Source: Pedobacter chinensis (GTDB lineage: Bacteria; Bacteroidota; Bacteroidia; Sphingobacteriales; Sphingobacteriaceae). From it: a DNA stretch of 64,000 nt. Shown here piece by piece: positions 25,241-36,500 of the stretch; position 1 is the first letter of the stretch, and each line of letters opens with the position of its first letter. A model generated the notes under the pieces. It saw only the letters and a program-made list of their open reading frames with translations, was not told the DNA's origin and did no database searches. The position numbers and the translations under genes are program-made. Location: assembly GCF_003339865.1 (NCBI RefSeq), contig NZ_QPKV01000005.1, forward strand, positions 1 to 64,000, given 5' to 3'.

Positions 25241-28200
25241 ATGAAACCAAATCTAATTTTAACTATTTTGTTGGTTTTGGGTATTCCGCTGGCAGGTTTT
25301 GCCCAAGCGGTAAAAACCATTACCGGAACCATTGTAGATGAAAACGAGCGTCCTTTGCTGGGTGCAAAAATCATCATTCAGGGAAAACCTGCAGCTGTTA
25401 CAACAGATAACCAAGGACGGTTCAGCATTTCCAATACTAAAGAAAGCGATTTGTTGATGGTTTCCATGATCGGATATACCTCCAAAAGCGTAGTTGTAAC
25501 CAGCCAAAATCAATACAAAATACAACTGCTCCCCAGCAGTCAGGCATTAAATGATGTGGTAATTATTGGTTATGGTGAAGTAAAACGAAAAGACCTTACT
25601 GGCTCTGTGGGTTCCGTTAACATGAAAGATCTGGAAAAAGCACCTGTTGTATCTTTTGAAGATGCTTTGGCCGGTAGAGTGGCAGGTGTGCAGGTAGGTT
25701 CTAATGATGGACAGCCAGGCAGCGTTAGCAACATTACCATTCGTGGAGGAAATTCCATTACCCAATCAAATGCACCTTTGTATGTGATTGATGGGTTCCC
25801 GTTGGAAAATCCCGATAACAACGTCATTAATCCTGATGATATAGAATCAATAGAAGTATTGAAAGATGCTTCCTCAACTGCGATTTATGGTGCAAGAGGA
25901 GCAAACGGAGTGATTATCATTAAGACGAAACAAGGTAAAACCGGGCCACCGGTAGTGACCTATAACAATTGGTTGGGAAATCAACAGCCAGTTAAACAAA
26001 TTCCGGTAATGAGTCCCTACGAATTTGTCAAATATCAGCTCGAACTCAACAGGACAAGCGCAGAACGTATGTATTTGCAAGACGGTAGAACCTTGGAATC
26101 ATATAGAGATGAAAATGGCATTAACTGGCAGGATCATGTATTGCAGAATGCCTTTATGCAAAGCCACAACTTTTCTTTACGGGGAGGAACAGCAGCTACA
26201 AAGTACTCCCTCAGCAGTTCCTTTCTGGATCAAACCGGAATCGTGATCAATGGGGGCTATAAACGATATCAAGGTCGTTTTCAAATTGATCAGCGTGTGG
26301 GTAAAAATTTTCGGGTCGGTTTGAATACCAATTATACCTATGGGATAAAAAGAGGGCAGATTGCGAATTTAACCAGTGATAATCTGAATAGTACTTCCGC
26401 GGGCAATTCCAGCTCCTATCTGTTGTACAGCACCTGGGGATACCGTCCAATTACAGGAAGGGGAGACGAAGATAATTTTATAGATATTCCTTTTGACGAT
26501 GATGTTGCGGCGAATACAGATCTGAGAATAAACCCTGTGGTAAACTCCAACAATATGTATATGTATGCCTTTAACAGAGCATTTTTTACAAATGCTTTTG
26601 TAGAGTATTCTTTTCTGAAATATTTTAAACTCAGAGTTAACGGCGGCCTAACCGAATCCCGTTTGTCTTTTGAGCGCTTTAACAACTCTAAAACGGCAGC
26701 AGGAAATCCGCGTACTGTTTATGGTGCCACTTACGGGCTTAATGGTTCAATTGAAAATCTAAATATCCGTGATCTGCTGAACGAAAATCTGCTAACATTC
26801 ACCAGGTCCTTTAATAAGAAACATCGTATAGATGCTGTTGGTGGATTTACGATGCAGAGAAGCAGTACCGAAGGAGATGGTTATGTATCTATTTTATTGC
26901 CTAATGAGGTGCTGGGTGTAAGAGGACTTGATCAAGGGACTGTACTTTCAAAAACGATGTCAGGATCTTACGCAACGCTGGTGTCTTTTTTGGGGCGTGT
27001 TAATTATAGTTTCAATTCCCGCTATCTGTTTACCGCATCTTTCCGCAGCGATGGATCTTCAAAATTTTCGCCAAAAAATAGATGGGGATATTTCCCTTCC
27101 GGAGCATTTGCATGGAATTTGGGCGAAGAAAAATTTTTGAAAAATATTAAAGCTGTTTCCAATGCCAAATTGAGATTGTCATACGGCATAACCGGAAATA
27201 ACCGGGTATCAGATTTTGCATACCTCAGTGTTTTAGACCAAGAAGTAGCGGCCAATACGGGTAATACAAAAAGTGGCTACTATTTTAATGGGGTCTATAT
27301 TCCAGGATCAGTGCCTGTTAACGTGGGAAATGAAAATCTTAAATGGGAGCGAACCGGTAACATGGATATTGGATTAGATCTTGGTTTCTTTAACGAACGG
27401 TTGAGCTTAACCACAGACTATTATCACAAAAGAACGACAGATTTATTGCTGAACGCGTCATTGCCTACATCAACGGGATATCTCACAGCATTTAAAAACA
27501 TAGGTGTTGTTGTAAATAAAGGGTTTGAATTTACCCTAAATACAGTAAACATTAAAACCAAAAAATTCAATTGGACTTCCAACTTCAATATAGCCTTCAA
27601 TAATAATAAAATAAAGGAATTAAACGGAGACCAGCCGAGTCTTATTACACGTATTGTTAACTGGAACTCCAATTTCAATAATTCCCTACCTTATATCGCG
27701 TTGCCGGGACGCCAGGTGGCATTATTTTATGGCTATGTTTTTGACGGATTATATCAGCTAAATGATTTTAATGTATTGTCTAACGGCACTTATGATCTAA
27801 AGCCCGAAGTGCCTAACAATGGTAGTGCCCGTTCGATCATTAGACCGGGATTCATCAAATATAAAGACATTAACGGAGATGGAGTGGTGGATGCAAATGA
27901 CCAGACGATTATTGGCAATCCCAATCCTAAGCACATTGGAGGCTTTTCCAACAATTTCCAGTATGGACAATTTGACCTGAACGTTTTTTTACAATGGTCT
28001 TATGGTAATGATATCCTAAATGCGAACCGTATTGTTTTCGAAGGAGCCGAGGCAAGGCAAAGCTTAAATATGTTTAAAACCTACGAAAACAGGTGGTCTT
28101 TAGAAAACCAGAATACTTTGCTGCCCGTGGCAGGTGGTTATGGACCAAACGTATTCTCCAGTAGAAATATTGAAGATGGGTCTTTTTTACGGCTAAAAAC

Positions 28201-28420
28201 AGTTTCGCTTGGATATAACCTTTCTCCCGAGTTGATGAAAAAATGGAAGATGCAAGCTGCCCGGGTACACATCTCAGCGCAAAACCTTGCCACCTTAACC
28301 AACTATACCGGCCTGGACCCAGAGGTTTCTGTACGGCATTCTGCGCTCACGCCGGGTTTTGATTGGAGTCCTTATCCAAGAGCTCGCACCATTACCTTTG
28401 GAATGAATCTAACTTTTTAA
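25241..28420 (+). CDS. SusC/RagA TonB-dependent transporter
   Basis: This outer-membrane transporter has 1,059 residues. It has a signal peptide (about 1-21, ending FAQAVK), a carboxypeptidase-D-like domain (about 27-105), a plug (about 115-225, with GRVAGVQVGSNDGQPGSVS and ASSTAIYGARGANGVIIIKT), and the beta-barrel ending in ARTITFGMNLTF. It has no STN domain, so it is not coupled to a FecR/sigma system; regulation is expected through the GntR-type protein. The SusD gene follows almost immediately. It probably imports oligosaccharides released at the surface. Confidence 0.96.
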   Translation: MKPNLILTILLVLGIPLAGFAQAVKTITGTIVDENERPLLGAKIIIQGKPAAVTTDNQGRFSISNTKESDLLMVSMIGYTSKSVVVTSQNQYKIQLLPSSQALNDVVIIGYGEVKRKDLTGSVGSVNMKDLEKAPVVSFEDALAGRVAGVQVGSNDGQPGSVSNITIRGGNSITQSNAPLYVIDGFPLENPDNNVINPDDIESIEVLKDASSTAIYGARGANGVIIIKTKQGKTGPPVVTYNNWLGNQQPVKQIPVMSPYEFVKYQLELNRTSAERMYLQDGRTLESYRDENGINWQDHVLQNAFMQSHNFSLRGGTAATKYSLSSSFLDQTGIVINGGYKRYQGRFQIDQRVGKNFRVGLNTNYTYGIKRGQIANLTSDNLNSTSAGNSSSYLLYSTWGYRPITGRGDEDNFIDIPFDDDVAANTDLRINPVVNSNNMYMYAFNRAFFTNAFVEYSFLKYFKLRVNGGLTESRLSFERFNNSKTAAGNPRTVYGATYGLNGSIENLNIRDLLNENLLTFTRSFNKKHRIDAVGGFTMQRSSTEGDGYVSILLPNEVLGVRGLDQGTVLSKTMSGSYATLVSFLGRVNYSFNSRYLFTASFRSDGSSKFSPKNRWGYFPSGAFAWNLGEEKFLKNIKAVSNAKLRLSYGITGNNRVSDFAYLSVLDQEVAANTGNTKSGYYFNGVYIPGSVPVNVGNENLKWERTGNMDIGLDLGFFNERLSLTTDYYHKRTTDLLLNASLPTSTGYLTAFKNIGVVVNKGFEFTLNTVNIKTKKFNWTSNFNIAFNNNKIKELNGDQPSLITRIVNWNSNFNNSLPYIALPGRQVALFYGYVFDGLYQLNDFNVLSNGTYDLKPEVPNNGSARSIIRPGFIKYKDINGDGVVDANDQTIIGNPNPKHIGGFSNNFQYGQFDLNVFLQWSYGNDILNANRIVFEGAEARQSLNMFKTYENRWSLENQNTLLPVAGGYGPNVFSSRNIEDGSFLRLKTVSLGYNLSPELMKKWKMQAARVHISAQNLATLTNYTGLDPEVSVRHSALTPGFDWSPYPRARTITFGMNLTF

Positions 28421-28425
28421 CATAA

Positions 28426-30006
28426 ATGTTTTTTACAATGAAAACAGTTTTATTTTATATCGGTATGATGTTGGCCCTTGTTGCCACATCATGTTCAAAA
28501 ATTCTGGATACCACCCCACAGGATTTTATATCACCAATAAATTATTATAACACAGAAAAAGAACTGGAATCGGCACTGGCAGGAGTTTACGACCGCCTGG
28601 GCGATAATCGGGTTTATGCACAGGGAATGGCATGTTACATGGTCTTCAGTGACGAGTTCTTTATGAAGAACCAAATATCTGGAATAAATGCCAACATTGT
28701 TGATGCTTCTACGCTGGAACTGAATAGGCATTGGGAAGCACTTTATACCGGGATTGAAAGAGCAAATATGCTGCTCGATAATATTGATAAAGCTCAGGTG
28801 AGTGAAGCAAAACGGAATGAAATTAAAGGCCAGACACTTTTTTTAAGAGCCTATTATTATTTTTTGCTGACGGATGAATTTGGGGCAGTTCCGCTAAAGT
28901 TGCAGTCTACCAAGTCACCTGAAGAAGAACCTCTTCCGGGTACACCAATAAAGGATATTTACGAGCGTATCGTGGCAGACATGAAACAGGCCGAAATCTT
29001 GGTTAAATCCGTTTCAGACTATGGCTATAACACACGTATCACTAAAACTACGGTACAAGGAATATTGGCAAGGGTTTATTTAACCATGGCAGGTTTTCCG
29101 TTGAACGATGCATCTAAATATGCTGAAGCAAGAAGCTATGCAGAAAAAGTGATGCAGTCTGGATTACACGATCTGACCCCCGACTTCAGCCAGATTTACA
29201 TTAACCACGTTAGAGAAGTATTCGATACCAAAGAGAATTTATGGGAAGTAGAGTTTAAAGGAACGGGCCAGGGTGAAATACAGGAAGCTGGCACGATTGG
29301 AAGTTATAATGGCATTACCTGCGGAATTATTGAGATAGGCTATGGCTATGATTATGTTCATGCTACTGCCAAGCTTTATGATGCTTACGCGAGTGGTGAC
29401 CAGCGAAGAGACTGGACAGTTGCACCTTACAGGTATGTAACTACCGGGCAAACGGCTGTACGTACCAATTGGGCGGCAGATCAGATCTACGATCGAAGCA
29501 ACGGGAAATGGAGGCGCGAGTATGAACTGGTTTTACCGAGAAACCAAAACATGACGGGCACGAATTGGCCACTTTTAAGATATGCCGATGTATTGCTGAT
29601 GTTTGCAGAAGCCGACAACCAGGTAAACGGCGGGCCCTCTGCAGCTGCGTACAACGCCATCAATATGGTAAGGCGAAGAGGGTATGGAAAAAATGTGTCT
29701 ACACCCGACACCCAGGCAGACGCTGTTGCCGGGCTATCTAAGCAAGACTTTCTGGACCTGATCAGGAACGAAAGGCTGCGTGAACTTGCTTTCGAGGGTA
29801 TCAGGAAACACGATCTTGTGCGATGGGGTATTTACCCATCTGTTATGCAGGCACAGGTAAGGGAGTACCAGACCAACATGCCGGCAGCTTTAAGAGATCC
29901 CGCTATAGCACAGGCACAGCGGGTAACGGAAAGGGCTGTTTTATTCCCGATTCCGAATAGTGAATTGGCCGTTAACCCTAATATCAGACAAAACACAGGA
30001 TGGTAA
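28426..30006 (+). CDS. SusD/RagB family glycan-binding lipoprotein
   Basis: The product has 526 residues from 28426; an ATG at 28438 (MKTVLFYIGMM) gives a better signal peptide. The lipobox is LVATSCSKILDTTP. SusD-fold marks include GQTLFLRAYYYFLLTDEFG, WPLLRYADVLLMFAEADNQV and RNERLRELAFEGIRKHDLVR near the C-terminus. It is the extracellular lid of the SusC transporter encoded 5 bp upstream and should bind the PUL's glycan. The DUF5017 lipoprotein gene overlaps or directly follows its end. Confidence 0.95.
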   Translation: MFFTMKTVLFYIGMMLALVATSCSKILDTTPQDFISPINYYNTEKELESALAGVYDRLGDNRVYAQGMACYMVFSDEFFMKNQISGINANIVDASTLELNRHWEALYTGIERANMLLDNIDKAQVSEAKRNEIKGQTLFLRAYYYFLLTDEFGAVPLKLQSTKSPEEEPLPGTPIKDIYERIVADMKQAEILVKSVSDYGYNTRITKTTVQGILARVYLTMAGFPLNDASKYAEARSYAEKVMQSGLHDLTPDFSQIYINHVREVFDTKENLWEVEFKGTGQGEIQEAGTIGSYNGITCGIIEIGYGYDYVHATAKLYDAYASGDQRRDWTVAPYRYVTTGQTAVRTNWAADQIYDRSNGKWRREYELVLPRNQNMTGTNWPLLRYADVLLMFAEADNQVNGGPSAAAYNAINMVRRRGYGKNVSTPDTQADAVAGLSKQDFLDLIRNERLRELAFEGIRKHDLVRWGIYPSVMQAQVREYQTNMPAALRDPAIAQAQRVTERAVLFPIPNSELAVNPNIRQNTGW

Positions 30007-30023
30007 CCACAAAATTGTACAAG

Positions 30024-30923
30024 ATGAATAAGTTAATAATTGCATTTGTGATGTTCTTTTCTCTGGCTTCCTGCCAGAAAACCTATGAGTTGGGACCTCA
30101 GGATGATTTTTCTGTTGAAACCGAAAAAACCAGTTATAAAGTTGGAGAGCCTGTCCGGTTTATCGTTAAGGGAAAACCGGATAATATTGTGTTTTGGTCG
30201 GGCGAAGTGGGCCGTAAATATGAGTTCAGAAAAAGGACCGCGGTAGAAGGAAATTCCGTTTTTCTCAACTTTAATACTTTCGCCCAATTCGGGCTGATGC
30301 CCATCGATCAGTCGGTAATCAAAGTGTACGTATCAACCGACTTTAATGGAAAATATGAGGCCGCAAGTGTAAGATCGGCCACTTGGGAAGACATTACGGA
30401 TAAAGCTGTGCTCTCTTCCGGTCAGGATCAGACACCTTCGGGGGATATCGATCTCAGTAGTTTCGCAGCCCGCAATAAAAGTATGGCAATTGCCATGGTT
30501 TATAAAACTACCGTCATCAAACCAGAAGCACAGCAAAACCGCTGGGTAGTCCGTACTTTTAACCTGAGAAGCGTTAACCAGCAGGGAGAACAAACCATAT
30601 TGGCCACTATGGCTACTGCTGGTTGGGTTGCCTTTAACTTTAGCGGCCCAGCTACCAACTGGAGCATTACTTCAGCTCAGCTGCTTACCGTAAGGAACGA
30701 TACCGAACTGGATGACGATTGGGTGGTAACCAAACAGTTTAACCCCAACAGTACCCTGCCGGACATCGGGGAGCCCATCAAAAACATTTCTCAGAAATTA
30801 ACAGAATACACCAAGGTTTATAGCAGAGCGGGGGTATACAAAGTCACTTTTGTAGCAACTAATGCCAATTTAGAGCGCTCAACAACGGTTGTAAAGGAAT
30901 TAGAACTAAACATTACACAATGA
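30024..30923 (+). CDS. DUF5017 surface lipoprotein (SusE-like position)
   Basis: From ATG 30024 the product has 299 residues (MNKLIIAFVMFFSLASCQKT), with a lipoprotein signal (Cys17). An earlier in-frame ATG at 30000 lies inside SusD and is less likely. The first part (about 25-115) is a PKD-like beta domain (KTSYKVGEPVRFIVKG, FWSGEVGRKYEF), and the rest is DUF5017 beta-sandwich. Proteins of this family sit in SusE/F-like positions and are thought to bind glycans at the cell surface. Its stop overlaps the start of the next gene by 4 bp. Confidence 0.85.
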   Translation: MNKLIIAFVMFFSLASCQKTYELGPQDDFSVETEKTSYKVGEPVRFIVKGKPDNIVFWSGEVGRKYEFRKRTAVEGNSVFLNFNTFAQFGLMPIDQSVIKVYVSTDFNGKYEAASVRSATWEDITDKAVLSSGQDQTPSGDIDLSSFAARNKSMAIAMVYKTTVIKPEAQQNRWVVRTFNLRSVNQQGEQTILATMATAGWVAFNFSGPATNWSITSAQLLTVRNDTELDDDWVVTKQFNPNSTLPDIGEPIKNISQKLTEYTKVYSRAGVYKVTFVATNANLERSTTVVKELELNITQ

Positions 30924-33508
30924 GGTTAAATGGTGTAATATTGCTGTTGCTGGCATCAATAAGCAGTGGCTATGCGCAACTGGCTACCAAAGCGGCACTA
31001 ACCAACAACGTGATCCGACTGAACTGGGAAAATACGGGCAAAGGCTACAAGGTAAAACAGTTGTCGGTGAAGGGACAAAAGGGATGGCAGTCATTACCTG
31101 GCTCACTGGGGCAGTACACCCTGCTTTACAGTAAAGAGCAACCAGATATGAATGCACCGATTAAAGATAAAAACGGAAAGGAAATTCCATTTCCAGAACC
31201 CGAATACCGTTATATCATCCCTACCTGGAAAGCAAATACTTCTCCTGTTTCCTTAAATACAGAGGGGCGTTCCATTTCATTTTACCCGCAGCGGTATAAA
31301 CAGGTTGGCCATACACTTGTTTTTCAGCAAAAAACAGAAGTTGCTACCATCGAGGCTACCTGGCAGCTAGACTCTGTTTATAAAAATGACCTTCGTGTTT
31401 CCATCCGGTTAACAGCCGATAGGGACGGATATTATTCCATTGCAAGCCCGGTGCTTACAACAAATGATAAAAACCAGTTTCAGTGGGCCTGCATTCCCGG
31501 GGTTTTTCAGGGCAATACCATTAACAGTAATTTTATTGATGCTTATGCCTATGGTCACGGAATTCCAGATAAGCCGATGGTAGTAAGAGAGCGGACAGCA
31601 GCCGCACTTACTGCCATGCTTACCAATAAAGAAGGGATTACACTGGCGGTTACCGCCGAACCAGGAACGGCCAGAGACCCATGGGAATATGATAAATCTA
31701 CCCAATCTAACTGGCAGCTCGGCCTGTCGCTGATCAACAGGCAGCAACAACTGAGCCCAACCTTATACCATCCGGTATTAGGGCAAAAAAAATCATATTT
31801 AAAAAAAGGGGAAAACATTTCATTTGATTTCAGGTACACGGTCAACCCATCAGATTGGTATAAGGTTTATCAACATGTCGTTAATGATGTTTATCGCTTT
31901 GATGAACTGCTCCGTTTAAAACAAACCAACCAGTCCCTATCAGCACGTATGCTGCAGCTTTTAGATTATGTAAAGAAAGATAGCACTTCAAGGTGGAGGA
32001 CCTTTGATTACCAGGGTCAGCGGATTGGCGCACAGGAATATTTGGGCGGTGTTTATGAATCGGAAAAAGATGCAGTAAAAAATGCCGATTATGGAGCGAT
32101 GTGGATGTTGGCAACCCTTACACAAGACTCAATCCTTATTCATCAACGATTGAAAAATGCGTTAAATTTTAAACTGGCGCAGCAAAACACAGCTGGTGGA
32201 TTTTTTCACGGCGCTGCCGCTGGTCAATATTATCTTTATCATTCTAAACGTTTCACCGAAGAGTGGGGGCCTTATACAGAACCGATAGCCACTACGTACT
32301 ACATGTTACTCGACATGGGGAATGTGTTTTTATTTGAGCCGGACAATCAGCAGCTTAAATCGGCAATACGCTTGGCGGCCGACTGGCTTCTTGCCAAGAT
32401 GAAGCAGCAAGGTTATTGGGAAGTGGCTTATCATAACAATACCTACCAGCCTATGTTTACAGACCAGAAAGATTATAGGCCTACTTTTTATGGTTTACTG
32501 GTCGCCTATCAGGTGCTTGAAGATGAAAAATATTTAAAAGCTGCTATAACGGGCGCAGACTGGTTTATTAAAAATGCCGTAGAAAAGGGATACTTTTTAG
32601 GGGTTTGCGGAGATGCCCGTTTTGCTCCAGATTTTGCAACTGGTCAAAGTGCCCAGGCACTGCTGGATCTTTATGAGATTACAAAAGAGCAACGTTTTAA
32701 ACAGGCTGCCATTAAAACTGCACAATTTTACACCACTTCCATTTATTCTCATCCTATCCCGAACCACCAAGGCAAGAAGAGCGGAACAAGAGAACTCGAA
32801 GATTGGCAGATCAGCCAGGTGGGTCTAAGTTTTGAACACGGCGGCATTTTAGGTTCGGCCAACCCTAGCGGTCCAATTTTATTGGCCAGTCATGCCGGCA
32901 TGTTCGTAAGATTATTCCAGCTCACAAAAGACTCTTTATATCTCAAGATGGCAAGAACTGCGGCGTTGAGCAAAGATGCTTTTGTAGATCCGGCAACAGG
33001 GGTTGCCTCTTATTATTGGAGTGCCATGAATAGGGGCGCAGGTCCTTTTCCGCACCACGCATGGTGGCAAGTGGGATGGATCACAGACTATTTGATGGCA
33101 GAGCTGTCACTGCGGTCGCAGGGCAGAATTGATTTTCCGGCGGGATTCATCACGCCTAAAGTTGGTCCCCACAAAACCTTTGGTTTTCAGAAGGGAAAAA
33201 TATTTGATAAGCAGGGTGGTTTGGCCTTGATAGAAAAGCTGGTATCATTAACTAATCCTAACATGGATTATTTGTGCGCCCTGAATAAGGAGGATAAAAC
33301 ATTTTATCTATTTGTACTCAATAATGATGACGAGGCACAAGAGGGCGAGCTTCATATAAACCAATCCCGTTTTATTGGGCAACACCGTTTAGCATTGGAA
33401 ACAGCACAATGTTTTTCGGCATCTGGATCGCCAATTCCTTTCTCTTTCAATGACAAGATTAAAATAGCACCCTATGGCTTGCAGGTATATACATTTAAAT
33501 ACCAATAA
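30920..33508 (+). CDS. Secreted helical-toroid protein A, unassigned enzyme
   Basis: This 862-residue protein has a signal peptide (about 1-19). An all-beta N-terminal half (about 20-310) leads into a long alpha-helical region (about 320-720) with repeated two-helix motifs such as LLVAYQVLEDEKYLKAA and LLDLYEITKEQRFKQAA, then a C-terminal beta domain. This beta/(alpha-alpha)-toroid/beta order is shared by several glycosidase and lyase superfamilies, but I cannot name one. It is paralogous to the proteins at 33522 and 40403, sharing a W-x-I/L-S-x-V/I-G-L-x-x-E motif and a RLFQLTKDSLYLKMA-type helix. It overlaps the DUF5017 gene by 4 bp, so translation is probably coupled. Confidence 0.7.
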   Translation: MRLNGVILLLLASISSGYAQLATKAALTNNVIRLNWENTGKGYKVKQLSVKGQKGWQSLPGSLGQYTLLYSKEQPDMNAPIKDKNGKEIPFPEPEYRYIIPTWKANTSPVSLNTEGRSISFYPQRYKQVGHTLVFQQKTEVATIEATWQLDSVYKNDLRVSIRLTADRDGYYSIASPVLTTNDKNQFQWACIPGVFQGNTINSNFIDAYAYGHGIPDKPMVVRERTAAALTAMLTNKEGITLAVTAEPGTARDPWEYDKSTQSNWQLGLSLINRQQQLSPTLYHPVLGQKKSYLKKGENISFDFRYTVNPSDWYKVYQHVVNDVYRFDELLRLKQTNQSLSARMLQLLDYVKKDSTSRWRTFDYQGQRIGAQEYLGGVYESEKDAVKNADYGAMWMLATLTQDSILIHQRLKNALNFKLAQQNTAGGFFHGAAAGQYYLYHSKRFTEEWGPYTEPIATTYYMLLDMGNVFLFEPDNQQLKSAIRLAADWLLAKMKQQGYWEVAYHNNTYQPMFTDQKDYRPTFYGLLVAYQVLEDEKYLKAAITGADWFIKNAVEKGYFLGVCGDARFAPDFATGQSAQALLDLYEITKEQRFKQAAIKTAQFYTTSIYSHPIPNHQGKKSGTRELEDWQISQVGLSFEHGGILGSANPSGPILLASHAGMFVRLFQLTKDSLYLKMARTAALSKDAFVDPATGVASYYWSAMNRGAGPFPHHAWWQVGWITDYLMAELSLRSQGRIDFPAGFITPKVGPHKTFGFQKGKIFDKQGGLALIEKLVSLTNPNMDYLCALNKEDKTFYLFVLNNDDEAQEGELHINQSRFIGQHRLALETAQCFSASGSPIPFSFNDKIKIAPYGLQVYTFKYQ

Positions 33509-33521
33509 ATTTTTTAAGATC

Positions 33522-36500
33522 ATGCATCTTCAAAAAACCAATATATGTTTATTGCTTTTGGCGGGTCTATTTTTAAATATGTCCAAAGCCAATGCACAAC
33601 AGGAAAAATGCCTGGTATTGGGAACTGATTTTCAGTTTAAAGGCAAATGGTTTACCGAAGTAAACAGGGAGGGGATCAACGGTAGTATCTTAAGATTTCT
33701 GGAGGGCGAACTGGACGTTACATCGGATGCGTTGACCGTGTTGAACGTTGGAAAGCCCGGGCGATATGCCGTCTGGATCCGTACACCAGATTTTGAAACA
33801 TCCCCACGTACAAGGCTGTTTCAGCTTTCGGTTGGCAATGCCAAGCTAAAAAAGGCAGGAGGGCATGGAAAACCTGGTTATGCATGGGAACATCTGGGTT
33901 ACGCAGACCTTAAACAAAAAGAAGTATTGCTACGGCTGCATAATTTCAATTTTGGTCGCTGTGATGCCATCCTTTTTATGCAGGATAGCACAATAAATCC
34001 AAATAATTTAGATAAAAAAACACTTTTGTCATGGAAAAAACTTCCTGTTGAACAAGAAGTATTTACTGATGAAAAGAAAAATACAACCCCATCGCTGCGG
34101 TTGAACGATACCGATAAGGTCATTGCTCAAATTGAAAATGAGGTAATGCGTATACAATTTTTAACAACCGGAACAAATCAAAGCGCTATTGCCTGCCGTA
34201 CAGCAATCAAAAAAGACGGACAATGGAAGCAGCCGATGGGTACAAAAATCGAAGACCATGGTGTTTTTTTGATCAGCAGCGATACTACTGCCATCCGCTA
34301 TAACAAGTACTACCCAACCTGGGATTCACAGACACCGAAAGCCTATTTTGTTTTCAACGATCAAAAACATGCGGTACATAAAACAGGGGATGATTTCAAT
34401 CCTTTTGAAGCAGGAAACCTTAGTGAAGCTATTCCCATTGCGGCAAAAACTGTTGATAAACAGATGATAGAGGTCCAGTATGTCACGCGCAATGGTTCTA
34501 CTATTACCGGTTTATGGTCACTGTTGCCCGGACAACTACATATTCGTTTGCGGCTCATTTGTAAAACAGCCCGTCCGGGTTACTATAGCATGGGCGTTGC
34601 TGCCTTTCAGCCGATTGCGCAGGATGAATTGGAAAATGTGCTCATGGCACCTATGTTCCAGTTTAAGCGTCTTTCTGATGGTCCGCAAATGATGATTACG
34701 GCCATGATGCAGCAGCCGGTTACCATTGTTTCCTCAAAGACACCACAAGGTACCGTTTCCAGTTACGTTGCGGCAGCGCCAGAATTGTTTAAAAAAGACT
34801 GGGGCTCGGTAGATTATGCACCGGCAGGCTTTACACTTAAAAACCACAATAATCAGATACAACCAGTCATGTTTTCACCTGTATTGGGAATGAGTGATTC
34901 TAAATATCGTGCTGGGGAGTTAATCGACAGACAATTCGTAATTGGTGTAGCACCTGGTAATTGGGACATGGCTATGGATGATGTATCCAAGGAGGTATTC
35001 GAGGTAAGGGATTATCGTAAACAGGAACAGCTGTCGCTTACCGATGCCGTGTTTAATATGATTGAGCTGTTTAAAAATGACAATGCTGCGGGGTGGGCCG
35101 CCCAGCTAAAAGGATTCTATGATATTGAAGGAGATCCTACAACAGCACCAACAGTGGTAAATGCTACGCCACTATTGAATGTTGCACTGTCGGTACTGCA
35201 AAACGATGAAGATTTTTACATTAAACGGTCGTTGCCGACCATAGAATTTACGCTTTCAAGAAGTGGTTACCGCTGGGCTATAGATATTGTTCCCACAGCA
35301 TTTAATGCAACCAGAAAAACGTTGGAAATGAATCCTTTAACTTCTCAGTTTACTACTTCTTATTATGTGGGATTGGACCATTTGTTAAACGGCTTAAACC
35401 CTTGGATAAAGGCGATAGCCCTACCAGGAGATAGCTTGAGAACAGCCAAGGGATATTCAACAGATTTCCATTCATGGAACCAGGCGCTTTGGGCCTATCG
35501 CCTAACAGGTCAGGCAAAATGGTTGCAATTGGCTAAAAAAGATGCCGATCTTTTTATCCAGCGTAAAATATATAGCAATACCAACAATGTACTTAGCCAT
35601 ATACCCTTTTATAACACTACTTTTTATGCACCCTGGTGGGATTTGTTGGATCTATATGAATCTACAAAAGATACAAAGTATTTAAAAGCCGCTGAATATG
35701 GCGCTTATTTTACCATTGCAGGCATACGAAGCTATCCGAAGGTAAATGATACTTTGCAGACGATTCATCAAGGTAATCGTTATGACGGGGTTACCCGGAT
35801 CTGGTGGAAAGGCAATGAACCCTACCGTTTAGGATTTCCAAGAAAAAAAGACGACGTATTGGAAAAGAAAGTGCCAGAATGGCTCGTATCACCTGTAGGG
35901 CTGGGGTTGGAGCAACCAAGTACCTATTTTACACGGGTAAAAGGTCAGACGGTACATCCGGTGTTTATGAGCAGCTGGGCACCGCATTTGCTGCGATTGT
36001 TTCAATATGTAAATAAACCTATTTACGAAACCTATGCACGTAATGCAGTTATTGGTCGTTTTACAAATTATCCGGGATATTATAGCACGGGCTTTACCGA
36101 TGTACACATGGCACCTGATTTTCCTTATAAGGGCCCCGATCTAAGTTCTATTTATTATCATCATATCCCTCCTCATCTTGCATTTAGCTTAGATTACCTC
36201 ATTACAGAAACCATGCAACGCGCTAACGGGAATGTCATGTTTCCATATAGTAAGCAAGAGGGCTTTGTATGGTTTAATAACAGAATATATGGCGGTGGTA
36301 AAGGTAAGGTTTTCGGAGATTCGGAGGTTGTACTGCGGATGCATAAAGAGCTGGTAACGGTTCAAAATCCGGGAATAAACTATGTAACAGCAGTTTCTGA
36401 TAAAAATTTCTGGATCCTGCTGTCTTCTGAAGTGGACAGCGAACAAAAAGTGGCAGTACAATGGAACAAAGCTGCAAATGCCCAAAAGGAGGGAACGGCA